Source: Betaproteobacteria bacterium UBA931 (GTDB lineage: Bacteria > Pseudomonadota > Gammaproteobacteria > Burkholderiales > Casimicrobiaceae). From it: a DNA stretch of 8,043 nucleotides. The notes under the pieces were generated by a model. It searched no databases, was not told the DNA's origin, and was given only the letters and a program-made list of their open reading frames with translations. Shown piece by piece: positions 5,878-8,043 of the stretch; the stretch's first letter is position 1, and every line of letters begins with the position of its first letter. The stretch is from assembly GCA_002293615.1 (NCBI GenBank), contig DBDN01000021.1:23572-31614 (forward strand), in the 5' to 3' direction. The translations under genes and the position numbers were made by a program.

Positions 5878-5885
5878 AAATCGGG

Positions 5886-6881
5886 ATGCAAAAAGCAAAA
5901 AAATTGCTTGTGCTGTTGCTTTTAGCCGGAGTTGGCTTTGTCGTTTGGCGCTATTTCTCCGCGCCTATATTTGAAGAGCTGGTTCTCTATGGAAATGTGG
6001 ATCAGCGACAGGTAGCGTTGGCCTTTATCGACTCCGAGCGCATCGCGGAAATACTTATACAAGAGGGCGCGGAAGTGCAGCCGGGGCAAGTGCTTGCCCG
6101 TCTGGAAACGCGGAGGTTGCGGGATAAAATAGCTGTCGCCGAGGCACAGGTTGCTTCAGCGGCAGCCGCGCTAGCGCGGCTTAACAACGGCACACGGCCC
6201 GAAGAAATCGATCAGGCGCGAGCGGCTGTGGCATCGGCGCGGGCGGAACAGATTTTTGCCGAAGCGCAATACAAACGCTACGACGATATATGGAAAAGCT
6301 CTAATGGCCAAGCCCTCAGCAAACAGGATGTTGACGAGACCCAATTGCAATTGGATATAGCTCGCGCCAAATTGGTCGAGCAACAAAAAAGATTGCGGCT
6401 GGCTGAAATCGGTCCTCGTGACGAAGATATTGCCGAAGCTGGAGCGGTCTTGCGGGAACGGCAGCGCAGTCTGGAAGAGCTGCGTAACCGGCTTGATGAT
6501 GCCGAGCTGAAAAGTCCGGCGCATTCTATGGTTAACCGTAGACTTCTGGAGCCAGGAGACGTGGCGACACCGCAACGGGCGGTTTTCTCGCTGGCCATCC
6601 TTTCTCCCAAGTGGGTGCGGGCATATGTTGCCGAAACGAACTTGGGCTATATACGTCCGGGCATAGCTGCGGTGGTTTTCACCGACAGCTACCCGGAACG
6701 GGGTATCGTCGGCACAGTCGGGTTTATTTCTTCGGTGGCCGAATTTACGCCCAAGGCTGTTGAGACCACGGAGTTGCGAACATCTCTGGTTTATGAAGTG
6801 CGCGTTTATGTGGAAGATCCTGAAAACGTATTGCGCCTGGGCATGCCCGTTACAGTGAAATTCCCGGAAATGGCAAGGTAA
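5886..6881 (+). CDS. HlyD-family membrane fusion protein, YbhG-like (exporter periplasmic adaptor)
   Basis: The product is 331 residues, about the length of E. coli YbhG. It is a periplasmic adaptor that would link an inner-membrane ABC exporter to an outer-membrane channel. An N-terminal anchor (KAKK, then hydrophobic residues 7-24) holds it in the inner membrane. The first lipoyl half follows, ERIAEILIQEGAEVQPGQVLARLE (51-74), then a long Ala/Glu/Arg/Gln-rich helical hairpin with coiled-coil character (about 76-205). The second lipoyl half is AELKSPAHSMVNRRLLEPGD (206-225), followed by beta-barrel parts with VRAYVAETNLGYIRPG (244-259) and the family hallmark EFTPKAVETTELRTSLVYEV (286-305). 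The last residues, GMPVTVKF, close the barrel. It precedes the ATPase gene by 13 bases, as in ybhG-ybhF. Substrate is unknown; drugs, cations or toxic compounds are possible by analogy only. Confidence 0.9.
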   Translation: MQKAKKLLVLLLLAGVGFVVWRYFSAPIFEELVLYGNVDQRQVALAFIDSERIAEILIQEGAEVQPGQVLARLETRRLRDKIAVAEAQVASAAAALARLNNGTRPEEIDQARAAVASARAEQIFAEAQYKRYDDIWKSSNGQALSKQDVDETQLQLDIARAKLVEQQKRLRLAEIGPRDEDIAEAGAVLRERQRSLEELRNRLDDAELKSPAHSMVNRRLLEPGDVATPQRAVFSLAILSPKWVRAYVAETNLGYIRPGIAAVVFTDSYPERGIVGTVGFISSVAEFTPKAVETTELRTSLVYEVRVYVEDPENVLRLGMPVTVKFPEMAR

Positions 6882-6894
6882 ATTGGATGCGGCC

Positions 6895-8043
6895 ATGCAA
6901 TATATGTTTTCCGCCGAAAATATAACCAAGTCGTTTAGGTTAAAAATAGGGCAGATTTTTACGGCTCTGGATTCGGTTTCCGTGGGGGTTCGTCCCGGCG
7001 GCATTACCGCGCTGGTTGGGCCGGACGGCGCGGGGAAAAGCACGTTGCTTAGAATTTTCGTCGGTTTGTTGTGTCCAAATGCGGGCACCCTCATTTTTGA
7101 CAGGCAGGCGTTTACCGAAAAAAGTGTGGAATTGAGGGCGCGCATCGGCTATATGCCGCAAAAATTTGGCTTATACGAGGATTTGACCGTGCAGGAAAAT
7201 CTCGACCTGTACGCGGATTTGAAAGGAGTTGGCCGGTCGGAGCGATCGAAGCGTTATCGCGAACTCCTGGCAATGTCGGCCATGGAGCCGTTCCGGCAGC
7301 GCCCAGCGGGCAAACTATCCGGGGGCATGAAACAAAAGCTCGGCCTGATCTGCACACTGGTTTCTCCGCCGAAACTTCTTCTTTTGGATGAACCCACCGT
7401 GGGCGTCGATCCACTTTCCAGGCGGGAGTTGTGGGAAATTGTCGAACGTCTTACCGACCAGTCTGGTATGTCGGTTATCGTAAGCACGTCATATCTTGAT
7501 GAGGCGGATAGATGCGATGAAGTAGCGCTGCTTTTCGAGGGCAAGGTTTTGGCCTATGGTTCACCTGAAGCCATTCGGCAACGTGCCGACGGCATGGGAT
7601 ATCTGGCCCGGCCTGCTTCACCGGATACCCCGCGGTCACTCCAGGCCCGCTTGCTGGGAGCTCCGGGGATCATCGATGCTGTTCCGCAAGGCGGCGCCGT
7701 CCGATTTATTCATGGTTCTTTGACCGAAGAGCAAAGCGCCCTCATGTTTTCCCTTCTGGGTGGAGCGGAAAAGAACAAAGTTTCTCCCAGTCTTGAAGAC
7801 AGCTTCATGTTGCTTTTGCGCAGCCATATACGAACACCGAACAGCATCGAGCAAACTCAACCCCTCTCTGCGCCAGTTCCTAACAATTTTCCCGAATCCG
7901 ATCTTTACGGCTCGAGTAAGAAAGAGCCCATTATTCAGATCAAAAATGTTTCCCGTCTTTTCGGGGATTTTATTGCCGTGAACAATGTAAGTTTTTCCGT
8001 ATACCGGGGCGAGGTTTTTGGCCTGCTCGGCCCCAACGGCGCG
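6895..8043 (+). CDS. Tandem-domain ABC exporter ATPase, YbhF-like (3' truncated by window)
   Basis: The frame runs 383 codons from ATG 6895 to the window edge without a stop. It would power the exporter served by the preceding adaptor. Domain 1 has Walker A GPDGAGKST (42-50), Q-loop MPQKFGLYEDLTVQENL (87-103), signature LSGGM (141-145), Walker B LLLLDEP (161-167) and D-loop VDP (171-173). At the H-loop the sequence is STSYLDEADRCD, with Ser199 where histidine is usual. A linker of about 95 residues (about 250-344) follows. Domain 2 starts at PIIQIKNVSRLFGDFIAVN (345-363) and is cut inside its Walker A, GLLGPNGA. Two domains in one chain mark YbhF-type proteins, about 580 residues in E. coli as recalled. 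The start could also be TTG 6883 or ATG 6904. The gap of 13 bases to the adaptor gene indicates one operon. Confidence 0.9.
   Translation, partial: MQYMFSAENITKSFRLKIGQIFTALDSVSVGVRPGGITALVGPDGAGKSTLLRIFVGLLCPNAGTLIFDRQAFTEKSVELRARIGYMPQKFGLYEDLTVQENLDLYADLKGVGRSERSKRYRELLAMSAMEPFRQRPAGKLSGGMKQKLGLICTLVSPPKLLLLDEPTVGVDPLSRRELWEIVERLTDQSGMSVIVSTSYLDEADRCDEVALLFEGKVLAYGSPEAIRQRADGMGYLARPASPDTPRSLQARLLGAPGIIDAVPQGGAVRFIHGSLTEEQSALMFSLLGGAEKNKVSPSLEDSFMLLLRSHIRTPNSIEQTQPLSAPVPNNFPESDLYGSSKKEPIIQIKNVSRLFGDFIAVNNVSFSVYRGEVFGLLGPNGA

Larger units (their letters stand above)
5589..5885. other. Intergenic region between the phn cluster and the exporter operon
   Basis: These 297 bases hold no convincing gene. 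A 34-codon frame (5642-5746) has no ribosome site or recognisable sequence. The region contains the two hairpins, a short palindrome GCGTACGC (5695-5702), and the promoter candidate and tandem repeat near 5826-5846. No tRNA or other RNA gene is recognised. It most likely separates two transcription units. Confidence 0.6.

Noticed and set aside
6171..7145. Long open frame on the minus strand (324 codons) across the adaptor and ATPase genes
   Set aside because: It overlaps two clearly recognised genes, its product is Arg/His/Asn-rich with no known motif, and it is explained by codon bias of the opposite strand.
1..8043. tRNA, rRNA, CRISPR array, insertion sequence or phage signals
   Set aside because: I looked and found none: no spaced direct repeats, no transposase or integrase motifs, and no cloverleaf-like stretches in the gaps.

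Overview
The window looks like a Gram-negative, proteobacterial-type chromosome of intermediate base composition (judged by eye, not computed). It has a cleaved periplasmic binding protein, a carbon-phosphorus (C-P) lyase phosphonate cluster and a YbhG/YbhF-type inner-membrane exporter. The species cannot be fixed from the sequence. The order phnL-phnN-phnC-phnD-phnE-phnM followed by a DUF1045 gene differs from the E. coli order phnCDEFGHIJKLMNOP. It would suit a Desulfovibrio-like or alphaproteobacterial lineage, but that is a guess.

Bases 1-5588 are the 3' half of a C-P lyase operon, all on the + strand. The window opens on the last 20 codons of a phnL-like gene. It continues with phnN (77-709), phnC (832-1668), phnD (1721-2734), phnE (2839-3636), phnM (3662-4792) and a DUF1045 2H-phosphoesterase-like gene (4809-5588). 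PhnD, PhnE and PhnC form the phosphonate importer. PhnL and PhnM act in the C-P lyase reaction sequence: PhnL with PhnG/H/I makes the ribose-1-phosphonate 5-triphosphate, and PhnM removes pyrophosphate before PhnJ cuts the C-P bond. PhnN phosphorylates ribose 1,5-bisphosphate to PRPP at the end of the route. The DUF1045 protein could fill the cyclic phosphodiesterase step done by PhnP in E. coli, since no phnP is visible here. The core genes phnG-phnK, if present, lie to the left of the window.

Bases 5589-5885 are a non-coding divider. It holds a hairpin at the end of the phn operon, a second small hairpin, and a weak promoter candidate with a tandem 8-base repeat just before the next gene.

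Bases 5886-8043 begin an exporter operon: a YbhG/HlyD-type membrane fusion protein (5886-6881), then a tandem-domain ABC ATPase of the YbhF type (6895 onward) that runs off the right edge at the Walker A of its second domain. Membrane-permease genes would be expected downstream. Nothing visible links the exporter functionally to phosphonate use.

I see no RNA genes, CRISPR arrays, insertion sequences or phage genes. No clearly new system stands out. The points most worth following are the DUF1045 gene as a possible PhnP substitute, an insertion in PhnN, the regulatory-looking gaps, and the missing H-loop histidine in the first YbhF-like ATPase domain.
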